From assembly GCA_025667525.1 (NCBI GenBank), contig CM046882.1, positions 23,324,488-23,388,487 on the forward strand: a DNA stretch of 64,000 bases. Direction: 5' to 3'. Positions 1 through 13,400 of this stretch are shown in pieces (position 1 is the first letter of the stretch; each line of letters starts with the position of its first letter). The notes beneath the pieces were generated by a model. That model did no database searches, was not told the origin of the DNA, and saw only the letters and a list, made by a program, of their open reading frames with translations. Source of the DNA: Glebionis coronaria. Lineage: Eukaryota; Streptophyta; Magnoliopsida; Asterales; Asteraceae. The position numbers and the translations under genes are program-made.

Positions 1-1849
1 ATCATTGCACTTGAGGCTGTCATTGGAACCATTACCCAAAAGCCTCATGCCACTAATACCTTTCCGAGAGGTCTAATTGAATGTGTGAGTCATTTAATAC
101 TAGTGACTCATTTGATAATCGCTGTTCTAAGAGCTACAGGATTGGAAATTAAGTGTTGATCATATCGAGCTTTTATTTCCCTATTAAGGTCTAAAAATAA
201 GGTTGAAAGTATTGGAGAATGAGGTAGGATATCGCATTGAGTATAAGATTGATTGAAATTTGAATAAAGTAAAATTTAACCCATATGGAATATGAGATTG
301 ATAAGAGGAAGTTGTTAAGTTCTTTGATTGAATTATAAGGTTTTAATTGATTGTTGATTCGTGTTAAGTGTTGTTCCTAGGCCATTGTCCAATGACGAGG
401 ATGCCCAGTGTCCAATAAATAAATTAAAGAATTCTTCTTCTGAATTGGGACTGATGGATCTTTCGGGACATGTGGAACACCAAATGACTCTTGTAGATTA
501 GTATTCATTGTGGTATCTTTTAAAAATAATCCCTAACTTAACTGTGACATCAGTTGGTAGGATGAGTTCTTGGAATTGTATGACATAGTGACACGTAATG
601 TGTTACGGTACAATTTAGACTTGTTTGTGATTAACGAAAAGACTACCTTTGATTGCTAAATTCTACATGTATTGATGATATCTATCTTTTATTGCTTCAT
701 CCTAATGCTCGCATTAGTGATGCAACCATTGAACAAGTATTCATATCGGTTTGAGTTGCGTTGTGGATTATTCTCTTTGTATTCCTGAGTGCCATCGAGG
801 TCATGAACCTCATGATTATTTGGCTAAGCTCATTTCCTATTATATTGTGGTTAGTTCTTGGTGAACAACTTTTCATCACTCTTTTGCAGATCACTCATTG
901 TTTTTATAAGATAAAACAGTATCCTTTGAGAAAATTTAATTTTCATCACTATATGGATTATTTAAAGTGAGACTTATAAATAATCATTATTGAAATAAAG
1001 TTGATGATGAAATAGCTTGGAAAACTTAATTGTTTTCATAACAAAGAAAATCTTTGTAAAATTTATTTTTGATTCTTATTTAAGAATTAAATATGAAAAT
1101 GTTTTTATTATAAACATGATGACAAAGTTTTGACGAACTGAGTATTGCATCGTTAATCTTGAAATTGTATATAGTTGCGCGCTTACATACAATTTGGAAT
1201 GGACCATGCAAGGCTGATTAGTAGTCACCTTAAAACTGATTAATAAACACTACATTTTCTTTGAAGATTGTGAAAGATTAAATTTTATGAGATCTGCAAG
1301 AAGTGAAAAATAGGGACATAGTGTTAGGGACACCTACATATGTTCCTGTAGCATCTATTCTTCGGAGTCGAATTTACTCATATGTGGAAATTGTCTTATC
1401 TGACAATTGATAATTCTTTCTTGTCCAATTCTCCCGTGGTGAGATTCTTAGGAAAAGTATCTGATTACCGAGTGTTGATACCCGACCGGATGTATCGACG
1501 TTCTTATCATTTCTTTTGATTAGATTTCATATTTGAATGACCTGGGTAACGATCCGAGGAGCTTTCAAATGCGTACTCAATTCATGAAAACATGGGATAT
1601 ATTCATATTCGTAAATGTTTTCGTCTGTATCTGATTTGAAATTCTCTCGCGTAGATTATGCGTTGACCTTACTCTTTTAAGGTTAGTTATGTCTCCATAT
1701 ATCCTTGAATTTGTGAAGGATTATGAGTTATTATTAGTCGTTTGAGAAGTTCACATCTTATCAACGACAATGAAACTGGAAAGTTAATAGTGCTAGTAGA
1801 ATGGATTGATTGATTATGACATGACGAGATTGTCTTAATTAATGGGAAC

Positions 1850-2640
1850 TCGAGTAGAATTCCCCTAAATGATAAGATGTTGATTATCAAAAGTGATCTA
1901 AATAATTCTTGATGGATGACCATATCCTGCATTTAGACTTGAAATTATACCGTGAATGGTTGCGAATTAGTCATAGATATTATAATCTAGAAAGAACTTA
2001 AAATAAACGTATTAAAAGATGTTTCCGTTATCTGAAACTTTAGGAGGTATTTATTGATGAATTACCTAGACTTTCGCCATTAAGGCAAGTTGAATTTGGT
2101 ATTGATTATATTCTCGGTGCTGCACCCGTGGCATGTGCACTATACGTCAGCACCATCTGAATTAAAAGAATTACCGTACAATTGAGAGTTGTCGGAGGAA
2201 GCTTTTATTCTACCAAGCTCGTCATTATGAAGAGCTATGGTGTTATCATTTCTTATGTTTATTGATTTCCGTGAACTAAGTAAATTGACGATTAAAATCT
2301 ATATCCACTATCCAAGATGATAGATTGTTCGATCATTTACAAGGTTCTAGCGTATATTCCGGAAGATTTGATCCATGGCATTGTTATCATCAATTTCGCG
2401 TCCGCGAAAAAGACTATCTATTCCAATCACTACATCCAGAACTTGTAATGAATATTATGAGTTTCATGTTATGTCGTTTGGATTGACTAATGTACATGTA
2501 GCATCTATAAATTTGGTGAATCACGTGTGTAGGCTGTAATTTGATAAATTCATGCTTGTGATCATTAAGGACCATTTGTTTGTTTATAAGTAGAAGAATG
2601 AGTTAATAATTAGTTATAGACTGCCCTAAATTGGCCGAAC
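1850..2640 (+). pseudogene. Broken Ty3/gypsy reverse transcriptase (gypsy-L)
   Basis: Translated pieces in shifting frames match the usual gypsy order: a linker with 'RIPLND', then 'APSELKEL', then the RT core with a 'DDLFDHLQGSSVYS'-like stretch near 2310-2360. The catalytic YxDD region is unrecognisable. Two lesions are clear. A 2-bp loss near 2140-2150 breaks the frame ahead of 'APSE', and a tryptophan codon expected after 'SS' is TGA (2228-2230). Both also occur in the inverted copy near 62712-62811. The region cannot encode a working enzyme. Confidence 0.75.
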
Positions 2641-3589
2641 AAGGAAAACTTGTACCTTGAGTATTTAACATGTGATTAAAGACTTAATCCTTTACATTAT
2701 TTGACCATGTGATTAATAAGATAATGGAATCTATATTGACTCTTCAAAAATTTAGAGCCCTTTTAAGGCTTTGGATTTTACTAAAAAGAAAGTGCAAATA
2801 TGTTTTGACAAATGTTTTATCAAAAAAAAAGAACTTTTGAGGGATTATTCCCTTATACCCAGAACATTTAACTAAACTCCTGTTTAGGGGTAAAGGTTTG
2901 TGTGTACTTCTAGACAACTTAAGAAGAATTGAGAAAACTCTATAATTTATGACTTGAAATTTGAAACGAAAATTTTTGCTTTTCAACTAAGAAAATTTTG
3001 ACCAAAGTATAAACAAAGATTTTTCAAACATTTACAAATCTTATTAATTATTTTCGATAAATCAACAAAAATCTTGTTAGTAAAATTCAAATTTGTTTTG
3101 AACATTTTTATATAATTGGTCTAACTAAGAAATTTAAAATTTTCTTGTTTACGTTTCATAAAAATTAAATATTTATTATTTAATTACTTGTAATAATTAT
3201 CGACGCTCTAAACGTCGGATTAAGTAAAACATATAAAAATGATAGTGGAAACGAAACTAAAACTTAAAAAATATGAAGAAAGAAACTTTGAATGAATACG
3301 GACATGATATTTATTCAATCAGGGAAGGTGAATGTAATTACTGACACGTTATGTAGAAGAGGATAAAGAATCAATTATGATTGTGTTCCTTAATAATGAC
3401 GGTGCAAAATAAATTGCCGAACAATTTAAAACATAGCCGATGCTTGTAAAAAAAAAGATAATATAGATAATAAGAAGGGGTTAACGGCTAATGTGAACCA
3501 TTAGAATTGAGAAGACAATGGCGTTAAATGTATAAAAGGCCGCTTGTGGTTGCCTAAATAAAGTTATTTTAAGATATAGTTATGTTGGA

Positions 3590-4100
3590 ATCTTGTAAGT
3601 ATAATTATTCCATTCATGTCATTTCTGACTAAATGTATCTTTATCTAAAGAAGTTGTACTAATGGCAAATTATGAAGGCAGACATTGCCTCATACATTAG
3701 TAAACGTCTAGCTATTGCAAAGGTCATCATCTGAATTTGATTCGATTTGGGTCGTCGTCGACAGACTGACCAAATCTGCTAATATCATTCCTGTTAATGA
3801 TAGATTCTTGGTGAAGAAATTGACTCTTTTGTATTTAAAGGAGTTGTGTAAACATAGTGTGCATGTATCGATTATCTCTATCGAGATCCTCGCTTCGCAT
3901 CAAATTTCTAGAGATTTGCTCAGAAGTCATTGAGAACGAACCTTGATGAGAGTACTGTTTACCACCCCAATCAAAGGGATGAGGTAAAGTAACGATACAA
4001 AATACTAGAATTCTTGATTTATGTTTAATGATTGACCTTTGGTAATAAACCGTATAATCGTTTTCCTTCGGAGAGATTATCATTGAAAACTATCATATTA
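3590..4100 (+). pseudogene. Broken Ty3/gypsy integrase (gypsy-L)
   Basis: A 'MYLYLKKLY' stretch just before 3660 and 'MKADIASYIS' after it mark the integrase N-terminal zone. 'SSEFDSIWVVVDRLTKSANIIPVNDRF' follows at about 3724-3810, the conserved start of the catalytic core. A tryptophan codon of the family is TAA at 3660-3662. Relative to the right-hand copy, about 110 bp is missing between 'AKV' and 'SSEF' (near 3722), so this copy carries its own deletion as well. The later catalytic residues are not recognisable. Confidence 0.75.
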
Positions 4101-7100
4101 GGATCAAGATCGAATCTTGTGAGGATATATATTAGAGCATCTGTAAGCAGGAGTTGGGATGAAGACACCCGACATACACCCATTGTGAGTTGGACATGTC
4201 TTTTAGGTTTAAGGTTTCCTATGATGGCGAACCAAACCTTACAAAATACTCGACCCGCGAGACCTGAAATGGTTGTTGAAATTAGGATCTGATTATTGAC
4301 TGCCGGTAGTGGGCAGGAGGTTATGTGAATATGAAATGTAGATCTTGAAATGCCAGATGGATAGCGAAGTTATGCCTAAATTTTAACCATGGAAAAATGA
4401 ATTGATGATCTGAAAGATCATCGGATATAAGTCCCCGTTGTATGGGACCCTTGAGACGATGTAAAAGATTGGTTTGAAAGGCATATAAGTTGGATCTACC
4501 CTAGGACTTCAAGAGCTGCGTGAATTATGTTTCGTAAATCGAACTTGATAAAATGTCTATCAAGTAAAAGTCTAACTATTCCTTAATGAAGTTTAGATCG
4601 GCGAAAAGTTGCATTCATAAAAAACCCGTGAACATCATGGATAGAGAAAGTAAGTCAACATTAAGCCTGATCTTATTCTCGTAGTTATGTTTGATGAAAC
4701 TCGCGTATTGTAATGAATTGCACTTGTGAGAAAAGACCGAATGTGAAGGAAATACCCACATGACTTTAACTCTATAAGAAGCGAGTAGTAAGATGATCTT
4801 TGAGGACAAAGATCCTGTTTAGGGGTAAATGCTGTGACAATCCGTCAATTTATGGTTTATATTTTATTCTCAATATTTATTTGAAAACATTATTTTAATT
4901 TATATTATGAACTCACTTATTTTTGGGAAGTAATTTGGATTTACGTCTTGAAGTAGCATTGACTACGTCTAAACCGGAGGATTCAACGTTACGTGCTTAC
5001 GTTTACATACACCGTTTTGGTGACAGTCCGACATTTTAGGAAATAAATTTATCCGTGAATATTATTTTGGGATTTTAATTTTGAGTTGGTTCATAAACTC
5101 ACAAATTTACGAGAAGAGATTAGGACTTACGATTTTAATTTAACGTCCCTTACGACTAAACCAGAAACCTTAGGATTACGTATTTACGTTTTCGAACTCC
5201 GTTTTTGATGAGACAATTTTTATTAGATTCGTTTTCTGCCGTTGATTCATAATTTATAAAAACATTTTTCGTAAAACGATCCAAGGGCACGAAAATCGAG
5301 GAAACTAGAATCGAGGAGTACCCGTAAATAAATGGGGATGAGACAAAATGACTTTTGCCCCACCCCCACTCATAACCGGCCACAATACTCCACCACACCA
5401 ACATTGGTGTCAAGTGTAAGCTAAGTTACTTAACACTTGTCATTTTATCTTACAAAGTAAGCCAACAATCCACCAAAACTAGCAACTCAAAGTACTATCT
5501 TCATTTGTGACATGCAAAACAACTCAACTCTCTCCCTACACTCTCTCTTTGCCGTCCCATATTCACACAAAACACCCCATTCATACAAAATTTTAACCAC
5601 AAACATTTGTTATAATTAACATATGTTAATCTCCATTCAAAGAGATGAAGATTGGTGCAAGTTATAACATCCAAAGAGGAGTTTCTATGGAGTATTAGGG
5701 CTAATTTTCCACAAGGAGTTATTTAAGATTGGTGGACTTGAAGATGATATTGGTTTATCATAAGTTGTGGGATCAAAATCCATGTCTTGATCACAACCTA
5801 CATCATCATGGTGATATAAAGATTGTTCTTCCCATCCTCTTGTTATTTTGATTATGTAATCATGTATTTTCTTTCCTATTATATATGTATAAGATGAATA
5901 TATGATGATAAAAATATTATGTGGGGATTTGGTGTTGATAAACATGGGTAAAAAGATGAAAAACTATATGTAAAAGTGGTTAATCTTGCTTAAATTAGTA
6001 GGCTGTATAAAAACAGTAGATAACCATATGATGAACTGGTAAAATGGTATAGATGAATTGATATACAGTAAGCTATGAGTCTTGTACACATGTGAGAGTT
6101 GGCCATACAATGGAATCATTATAATGAGTGAGATATGATCAAAACAAGTTTATAGTGCAAATCTGCATAGACTGTTTTGGATGATTTTTATAAAATACTT
6201 AGAGGCTGATTCAACAGTAGCCATAGCAGAGTTAAATGGAGCACATATCATGTAGTTTGTTCCATAAAAATTTGGGCTTCTATCTCCATATAGAACTCTA
6301 GATATGGCTGTTTTGGTGAATATGAAAGTAAAAATTAGATTTTGGAAAATTAAAGTATAATAGTATTATATAAGCACTCAAATAAAAATAGTATAAAATG
6401 TGAATTAAAACCCACTAACTTATATAATACATTTATATAAATATGTATAAGGATAAATACATGGACATTTTTTAAAAATGGTAGTTTGATATGTTTTATA
6501 AGTTATAAAACTATAAACATGATTTTTACGACTTTTTCGGCTATTACCGTAAATTTAACGTTTTATGTCAATTAAAACTTAGACGATCAATGTAAAGTTT
6601 TTAAAAGTCATATACTGATATATAAGTATCTAATACAAGTAAAAACCGATTAAACCCGAACTATAGGACATACGGACATTAACGAGCTAAGCTAGCATAT
6701 TGGACTAATAATTTAACTAAATAAGTTAAACACTTATAAATTTACTTATTAGACTTAACCCACTTGGGCCCAACATGAAAAGTATAATACTGATAATAAA
6801 AATATAATTGGGCTAATGAATAGTATTGGGCTTGTAATAGGCCCTTGGGCTTCAAAATGTAAACAAGATTGAACTAGTATATCTAGTCTTGAAAATTTCC
6901 AACACACAACACTAAAATAAGTAAATGAGAATATATAAACCCACTTGATCATCATATATATAAAATCATCATATGTATACATAATTGTTATTTTGATAAA
7001 GTCATTGGACAAACGTCTAAGACCGATTATTATTTATATAGGTTTCCGTGATTGAAGCACATACCATACATCCGAATTGCCGATAACCCGCCTTCCCACA

Positions 7101-7170
7101 TCAACGTGAGTTCATAGCCTCGCACTCTTTTAAATGTTTTTATGGAATGTTTTATAAACCCGTGAGGGAG

Positions 7171-7175
7171 ATAAC
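7171..7175. other. Target site duplication ATAAC (left copy) of copia-1
   Basis: ATAAC directly precedes the 5' LTR and recurs at 19208-19212 directly after the 3' LTR. A perfect 5-bp duplication fixes both element borders and shows the insertion happened at this site. Confidence 0.95.
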
Positions 7176-7639
7176 TGTTAGGACCATTGTAATAGTTATA
7201 TGTAATAGGTAGACTAGGAGGTATGTAGTTCCTCCTGGTCCTAGTAGTAGTAGGAGCAAGTCCTGCTCCTGGTCCTAGTCGAAGTCAAACTTTATTATTT
7301 ACTTAATATTCTGTTAGGATATGCATGAGATATGTTAGGAAAGGATATGCATATCACTTTTACACGTTTTCTTTAATGTTGTATTAGGGTTTCCTTGTAG
7401 TATAAAAGGAACCTTAGGCAGAAGGGTAGACACACCTTCACAAAACGTAGTTCTAGTGATTATCAATATTAGAAATCCTTAGAAAGGATCAAGTCTTCAT
7501 AGTTATTCTGTTCTTCTTGATTACATTTATATTTTACATTCATATTGTGTATAGAGTCTCTTTGTGATTTGACTTGTGATTACAGAAGTCACTCACCGGT
7601 CCTGACAGGCTGCAAGATCTACATCTAGTAGACCCAACA
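7176..7639 (+). repeat. copia-1 5' LTR
   Basis: A 464-bp direct repeat of 18743-19207 with canonical TG...CA ends (TGTTAGGACC ... GACCCAACA). About 98.7% identical to the 3' LTR by eye: roughly six substitutions and one single-base indel. That implies a recent insertion on the usual LTR-clock logic. Confidence 0.95.
7401..7409 (+). promoter_or_regulatory. TATA box in copia-1 5' LTR
   Basis: TATAAAAGG, an ideal plant TATA box, about 230 bp upstream of the LTR end. It is the probable core promoter for the genomic RNA. The same box is intact in the 3' LTR at 18968-18976, which could drive transcription outward into the gypsy LTR. Confidence 0.75.
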
Positions 7640-7641
7640 AG

Positions 7642-7653
7642 TGGTATCAGAGC
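7642..7653 (+). other. Primer binding site (initiator Met tRNA type) of copia-1
   Basis: TGGTATCAGAGC begins two bases after the 5' LTR end. It is complementary to the 3' end of plant initiator methionine tRNA, the usual primer of Ty1/copia minus-strand synthesis. Confidence 0.93.
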
Positions 7654-7712
7654 CTAGGAGGGTCTCTATACAAGAAGAATCAAGTTTTCTTTTTACTGAC
7701 GTTTTTTTTATT

Positions 7713-10415
7713 ATGTCTGCCTCAACTTCTACTCAAACAGGAGAAGACAGCACTCCTAAAATTGTGCAACCTCAGCAGATCCTGGCTACGGTCTCTAACA
7801 CGAATGGTAAATTCCCTCTTCTGAAAAAGGGTGAATATGATAACTCGGCAATGAAGATGGAATGGTGGATCACCAACACTGATCAAGATCTTTGGAAGAT
7901 CATTCTGAATGGGAACAGCAGGAAGCTTACTGGACGAGACAAGAATGGTAATATTACCCTTCTTGACCCTAAATCTCATGAGGAAATCATAGCTATTCAG
8001 AAGGAGGTAAAAGCAAAAACGATTTTGCTTCAATCTCTTCCTGAAGATCACATGGGTGACTTCTACCATTTGGATGATGCCAGAGAGATCTGGAATGGCA
8101 TAAAATCAAGGTTCGGTGGGAATGAGGAGTCAAAGAAAATGCGAAGGTCCATGCTGAGAGATGAATTCACAGAATTCAAAATCTCAGAAACTGAAGGTCT
8201 AAATCAAGGGTATGATAGGTTCCAGAAAATATTGAGCCAGTTGAATCAACTTCGATCAAAGCCTGATGATGGTGATATTAATGCAAGGTTTCTTAAATCC
8301 TTACCCTACTCATGGAATCAGGTGGTGATCTCTCTCAAAGCCAAAGGTGGGCTTGACTATCTCAACTTTGATGATTTGCTTCATAAGCTCAGAACTTTTG
8401 AACCTCATGTGAGAGGCTTTTCAAGCGACTCTTTTCCCACTCCTGCTAACTCGGCCTTTGTGAGTTCTATGGCATCCAGTCCTATGTCATATGCAAGTAG
8501 CCCAAGCAATATTGTGTCCTCTCAGCATACTGTTCAGCATACTTCTGCTCCTGATCCTACTGCCAAGTCTGGTAGTATGGTAGAAGCCGTTCTTCATTCT
8601 TTTGTGGCTGATGTTAATGCTGAACAACAACTTGCTTTTGATGACTTCAAACAGGTCGATAAACTTGACCTGGATGAGATGGATCTTAAATGGCAGATGG
8701 CCATGCTTACTCGTAGGGTTCACAAGTTTGAGAAGAAAGCAGGAAGGAAATTTAATTAAAACCCTCGGGAGCCAGCAAGATTCGATAGAAGCAAGGTGCG
8801 ATGCTATAACTGCCAGCAACAAGGTCACTTTGCAAGGGAGTGCCCTAGCAAGAATGATCAGGAGAAGAGCAGGTACTCCGCTTTCAAGGTTTAGGAGATA
8901 AAAGATGACAAGAAGGCATTGGTATCTGTTGACTCTATGGTCAACTAGAATGATCATCAGGCTTCTACTCTGGAATCAGCTGAGTCCTCGACTGACGTGT
9001 TTGCAATGATTGCTGGGAATCTCTCTGATGCAGCAGAAGCAGACGAGTTTGCTCTTATGGGCATCTCACCTCAGGTACAACATTGTCCTCTTGGTTGTCA
9101 TGATAAATACTCAGAATTTTTGTCCCAATTTAATGAAGTAAATGATCAAAATGATAAGTATTTTTTAGAGGTTCAAGCCTATAAGGCTTCATTAAATACT
9201 TTGGAACAACAAAAGAGGTGGTTACAAGATACACAACGTACGTATGAGGATAAAATCAGGATACTAAGCATTGATTTAGAAAACACGAAAAATATGCTTA
9301 AATATACAGAGACAGAAAGAGATGCTAGTATGAAAGAAAAAGAGGAGATGCAAGCTAAATTAGATGCTACAATGCTAAGATTTGAAAAATGGCAAAAGGC
9401 ACCTAAAAATCTTTCAAAATTAATTGATAGTAGCATGTCTGGCAGAACTAAAAGAGGCTTAGGATTTGAAAAATATATTGATTCAGAAGATGTATTTGAT
9501 TTATCTTTTTCAAGTATCTTTGATGCCGACAAAGAGGATGAGGGGAAACCTAGTTACAATAGGTTTAAACCAGCAGCAGAAATGCATGTTGTCCCTCCTC
9601 CTCTTACTGGAACTTTTATGCCCAATTCATGGCATAATGACTTGGATGGATCACAGATGCTTGAGTCCCCAACAAGTTCTACTAATACTAATGACTTTGT
9701 CTCATGTACTTTCAGTGACAAAGCCGGTGACTCTGCATCTAGTGGTTCAAGTGAAGAGTCAAGACCTACGAGTTCCAAGTTGAATGATCATGCTGCTACT
9801 GGTGCTAGGAAGTGTGAAGAAAGAGTTGCTGTTATGTCAAGTGTGTCTGGTCCAAGTTTATTGAGTCATAGGAAGAATGTTTCTCCTAGAATTGTGTGTA
9901 ATAAAGTAGGCAGTATGAAACAATCTCATTCTAATAAAAGGTCTTTCAAAACATGTTTTGTTTGTGGCAGTGCCTTTCATTTAATTAAAGATTGTGATTA
10001 TTATGACACACATGCTTTTGTTAATCATGCTTTTCCTGCTCCTGGTCCACCAGGAGCTGCCCCATATGCTTCTAGAAGGCTTAATCCTAGTGCTCAATCA
10101 TTTACTTCTTCTAGAAGGTCCTCTCCTTTAGCTTCTGATCATTGGAGAAATATTGGATTCCAAACCACCAGTAAGTATTTTCAAAATTTTAATCCAATCT
10201 ATCCACATAATTTGGACCACACGTATTTTGGTTTGGGAAATTTGGGAACTGCTGTTAAGCCCTCAGCAGGTTGTTCTTGGTCAAATAATAATACCCATAT
10301 GATGCAGAGGCAACCAAGGAACAACGGTGGATCTCATCAATCTTCTTGGCACTCTTCTAACGATCCACAAGGCAGGCTCAAACCTGAAAAGGTTTGGGTC
10401 CCCTTAAGACACTAA
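7713..10415 (+). pseudogene. gag: copia-1 gag frame with three internal stops
   Basis: The ATG at 7713 is the first in frame after the LTR and primer site (the open frame reaches back to 7641, but that is leader). Residues 1-348 are a copia capsid-type gag, ending at TAA 8757-8759. The same frame continues through TAG 8892-8894 and TAG 8946-8948, then stays open to TAA 10413-10415. After the first stop it encodes a CCHC knuckle (C8802, C8811, H8826, C8841), a long coiled coil (about 9120-9400), a Ser-rich linker and a second CCHC knuckle (9954-9995). As written, translation would yield capsid without nucleocapsid. Family alignment from memory puts Trp at the 8946 stop. Confidence 0.85.
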
Positions 10416-10446
10416 CTTTTGCGTTTTTATTATCTTGTTGTTGTAG
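10410..10446 (+). promoter_or_regulatory. 3' splice-site-like segment at the gag-pol junction
   Basis: CACTAAC (10410-10416) is a perfect plant branch-point consensus. It is followed by a T-rich stretch and TTGTTGTTGTAG ending at 10446. The first base after this AG starts the open pol frame, and the gag stop codon TAA lies inside the branch-point motif. GTAAGTAT at 10171-10178 is a strong donor match, and a weak GTTTGG donor sits at 10392. Use as an intron is inferred, not shown. Confidence 0.4.
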
Positions 10447-13400
10447 GTTACTCCATACCAGGATCCTAGTCTAGGCACTGTTGATAGTGGTTGCTCTAGG
10501 AGCATGACTGGCAATAAAAGTCTTCTCTCTAACTTTGTACCATTTCATGGAGGCAAGGTCTATTTTGGTGGGGGTGAAGGCAGAATCACTGGCAAAGGAA
10601 CGATAAAGACTCCTAATCTGAAATTTGAGCAGGTCTACTATGTGGAAGCACTTCAACACTTCAACTTGATATCGGTCTCTCAGATTTGTGACAAGAAGCA
10701 GTTTGTTCTCTTCACCGATACTGATGCACTTGTGCTTTCCAAAGACTTTCAGCTTCCGGATGCCTCACAAGTTCTACTCAGAATCCCTAGAAGACACAAT
10801 CTCTATAGCATCAAGTTGAATGAAGTCAACCCTACTGGTCAACTAGCATGTCTAGTTGCTAAAGCCTCAGAAGATGAAGCCACTAAATGGCACCGAAGGA
10901 TGGGGCATGTGAACTTCAAGACCATTCACAAACTTGCAAATCTGAATCTGGTCTCTGGTTTACCTCCCAAGACGTTTAGAAATGATACAAATTCTATTGC
11001 CTGCAGCAAAGGCAAACAACACAAAGCATCCTTCAAGGCCATTACTGCTCTTAGTCTTATTACTGAACCATTGCAGCTTCTACACATGGACCTATTTGGT
11101 CCTACGTCCATTAGAAGCATTGACCACAAGCAATTCTGTCTGGTGGTAAATGATGGATATAGCAGGTTTACGTGGGTGTTCTTCATGGCTGCCAAGAGTG
11201 AGACCTACTCAATTCTTAGAGATTTTCTTACCCTGATAGAGAACCAGTTGTCTAAGAAAGTAAAAGGTATACGGTGCGACAATGGAACCGAGTTGAAAAA
11301 TAAAGACCTCATCGCACTTTGCAATGCTAAGGGCATCAAAAGAGATTATAGTGCTGCAAGGACTCCTCAACAGAATGGTGTGGCAGAAAGAAAGAACAGG
11401 ACACTAATAGTAGCAGCAAGAACTATGCTTGCCAATTCCAAGCTTCCAACCATGTTCTGGACAGAAGCTGTTAATACTGCAAGTTATGTTTCGAATAGGG
11501 TTTCTATTATCAATACTCACAAGAAGACTCCTTATGAGCTGCTCACGGGCAAAGTTCCAAATATTGCTCATTTGAAGCCTTTTGGGTGTCCAGTCACCAT
11601 TCTGAATACTAGTGACTATTTGGGGAAGTTTGATGGCAAGGCAGATGAAGGATACATTGTGGGATATTCAGCTCATTCTCGGGCTTATCGTGTGTACAAT
11701 CTTCAAGCCAAGCGGATCATTAAAACTATTAATCTCAGGTATTTTGAGGAGAAGTCAAACATCCAAGGCAAAGGTCCAGAATGGTATTTTGATCTTGATT
11801 ATCTTAGTGATTCGTTAGGATATTTTCGTTTCAAAACTAACCATGATGCAGGACCACAAGTGTTTGCAACTTCTAGTACTGGTGTTCCTTCTAGTCTTTC
11901 TGATTCAGATGATGAGGATGACATTTTTGTGGTTCCATCCTATTCCACCACAGTTTCTCCTACTCCTCCTAGTGATGCAACTCCATTGGATGTCCAGGAT
12001 TCCCAAGCAGCTCTTGACACTCTTCTCAAACAACAACAAGAAGCTACTAAAGCAGCTGCTCAAGGTAGTTTTGAGTTTCCCTTGGTTGAGCCTACTGACA
12101 AAGTTGCTCCTGGTACTCCAGCTTCTGCTCCTAGTGCTAGCTTATCACCTACTGGTACTCCGGCTAGTGAGTCTGCTTCCAATACTCGTTTCTCCAGTCC
12201 TTTTGATTTGGGGAACCATCAAAAGAAGTCTTCTACCAAGCTGGATGATATACATAAACAACCAGTAGATGGGATTTTACAAAATGCTTCATATGATGCT
12301 GACTTTGTTGGGGATCTCAATAACTTGGCACCAGAAGTGGAGGTTTCTTCCAATCCAGTCTTGCAATCACATAAAGATCATCCTACCACTCAAATAATTG
12401 GAGATCCTGGTTCTACTGTCAAGACACGCAGAATGCAGCAGAAGGCCTCGTCTGATCATCATGCTCTTGTGGGCTATATTGAGGATCAAAAGCGTAATAA
12501 TCATACGGACTTTCAACACTGTTTGTTTGCTTGTTTTCTTTCACAGGTGGAACCTAGGTCTGTTTCTCATGCTCTTGAGGATCAAAGTTGGGTGGAGGCT
12601 ATGCAGGAGGAAATGCAGCAATTCTTGTTTCAGAATGTTTGGGTTCTGGTTGACCTACCAGATGGAAAGACAGCTATCAATACCAAATGGATTCTCAAGA
12701 ACAAGAAGGATGCACGGGGAATTGTCGTAAGGAATAAAGCTAGGCTTGTCGCACAAGGACACACTCAAATTGAGGGCATTGACTATACTGAAGTGTTTGC
12801 TCCGGTTGCAAGGATAGAGGCCATTCGTCTGTTTTTAGCCTTTGCTTCTTATGTTGGCTTTACGGTGTTTCAGATGGATGTCAAGAGTGCATTTCTCTAT
12901 GGCAAAATTGACGAGGAGGTGTATGTTACTCAACCTAAGGGCTTTGTAGATCCACTTCATCCCAAGAAAGTTTACAAGGTGGTGAAGGCTCTTTATGGGT
13001 TACATCAGGCTCCTAGAGCTTGGTATGAGCGTCTTTCAACTTTCTTGTTAAAGAATGGCTATAGAAGAGGCACTATTGACAAAACACTATTTCTTCGGAG
13101 GAGTACCAAGGACATTATCCTTGTTCAGGTTTATGTGGACGACATTATCTTTGGTTCTACTAGGAAGGAGTGGTGTGATGAGTTTGAACACTTGATGAAA
13201 GGCGAATTTCAGATGAGTGCGATGGGAGAACTGTCGTTCTTCCTTGGTCTTCAGGTCAAGCAACAATTGGATGGGATTTTCATCAGTCAAGATAAATATG
13301 TGCATGAGATTCTTCAGAAGTTGGACATGGATCCTCTTAGACCAGCAGCAACTCCTTATGAAGTTACTAAAATCAAACTTAAGAATGAGCCAGACCCCCC

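Larger units (their letters stand above)
1..4832 (+). mobile_element. Decayed Ty3/gypsy internal region (left copy, gypsy-L)
   Basis: Relic of a Ty3/gypsy gag-pol running left to right into the LTR at 4833. Recognisable pieces in order are a protease/RT linker (about 1850-2100), reverse transcriptase (about 2100-2640) and integrase (about 3590-4100). They are broken by stops and frameshifts. The first ~1.8 kb should hold gag and protease, but I could not recognise domains there. From about 925 onward it aligns by eye, in inverse orientation, with 60094-64000. The 5' LTR and start of the element lie left of the window. The clade is unclear; a Del/Tekay-like assignment is a guess from motif style. 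Confidence 0.85.

Noticed and set aside
7641..7712. Upstream extension of gag to 7641
   Set aside because: This stretch holds the primer binding site and leader. The first in-frame ATG is 7713.
11843..12268. Leu-rich 141-residue ORF inside pol
   Set aside because: It is an out-of-frame shadow of the Ser/Pro/Thr-rich linker of the real pol frame.
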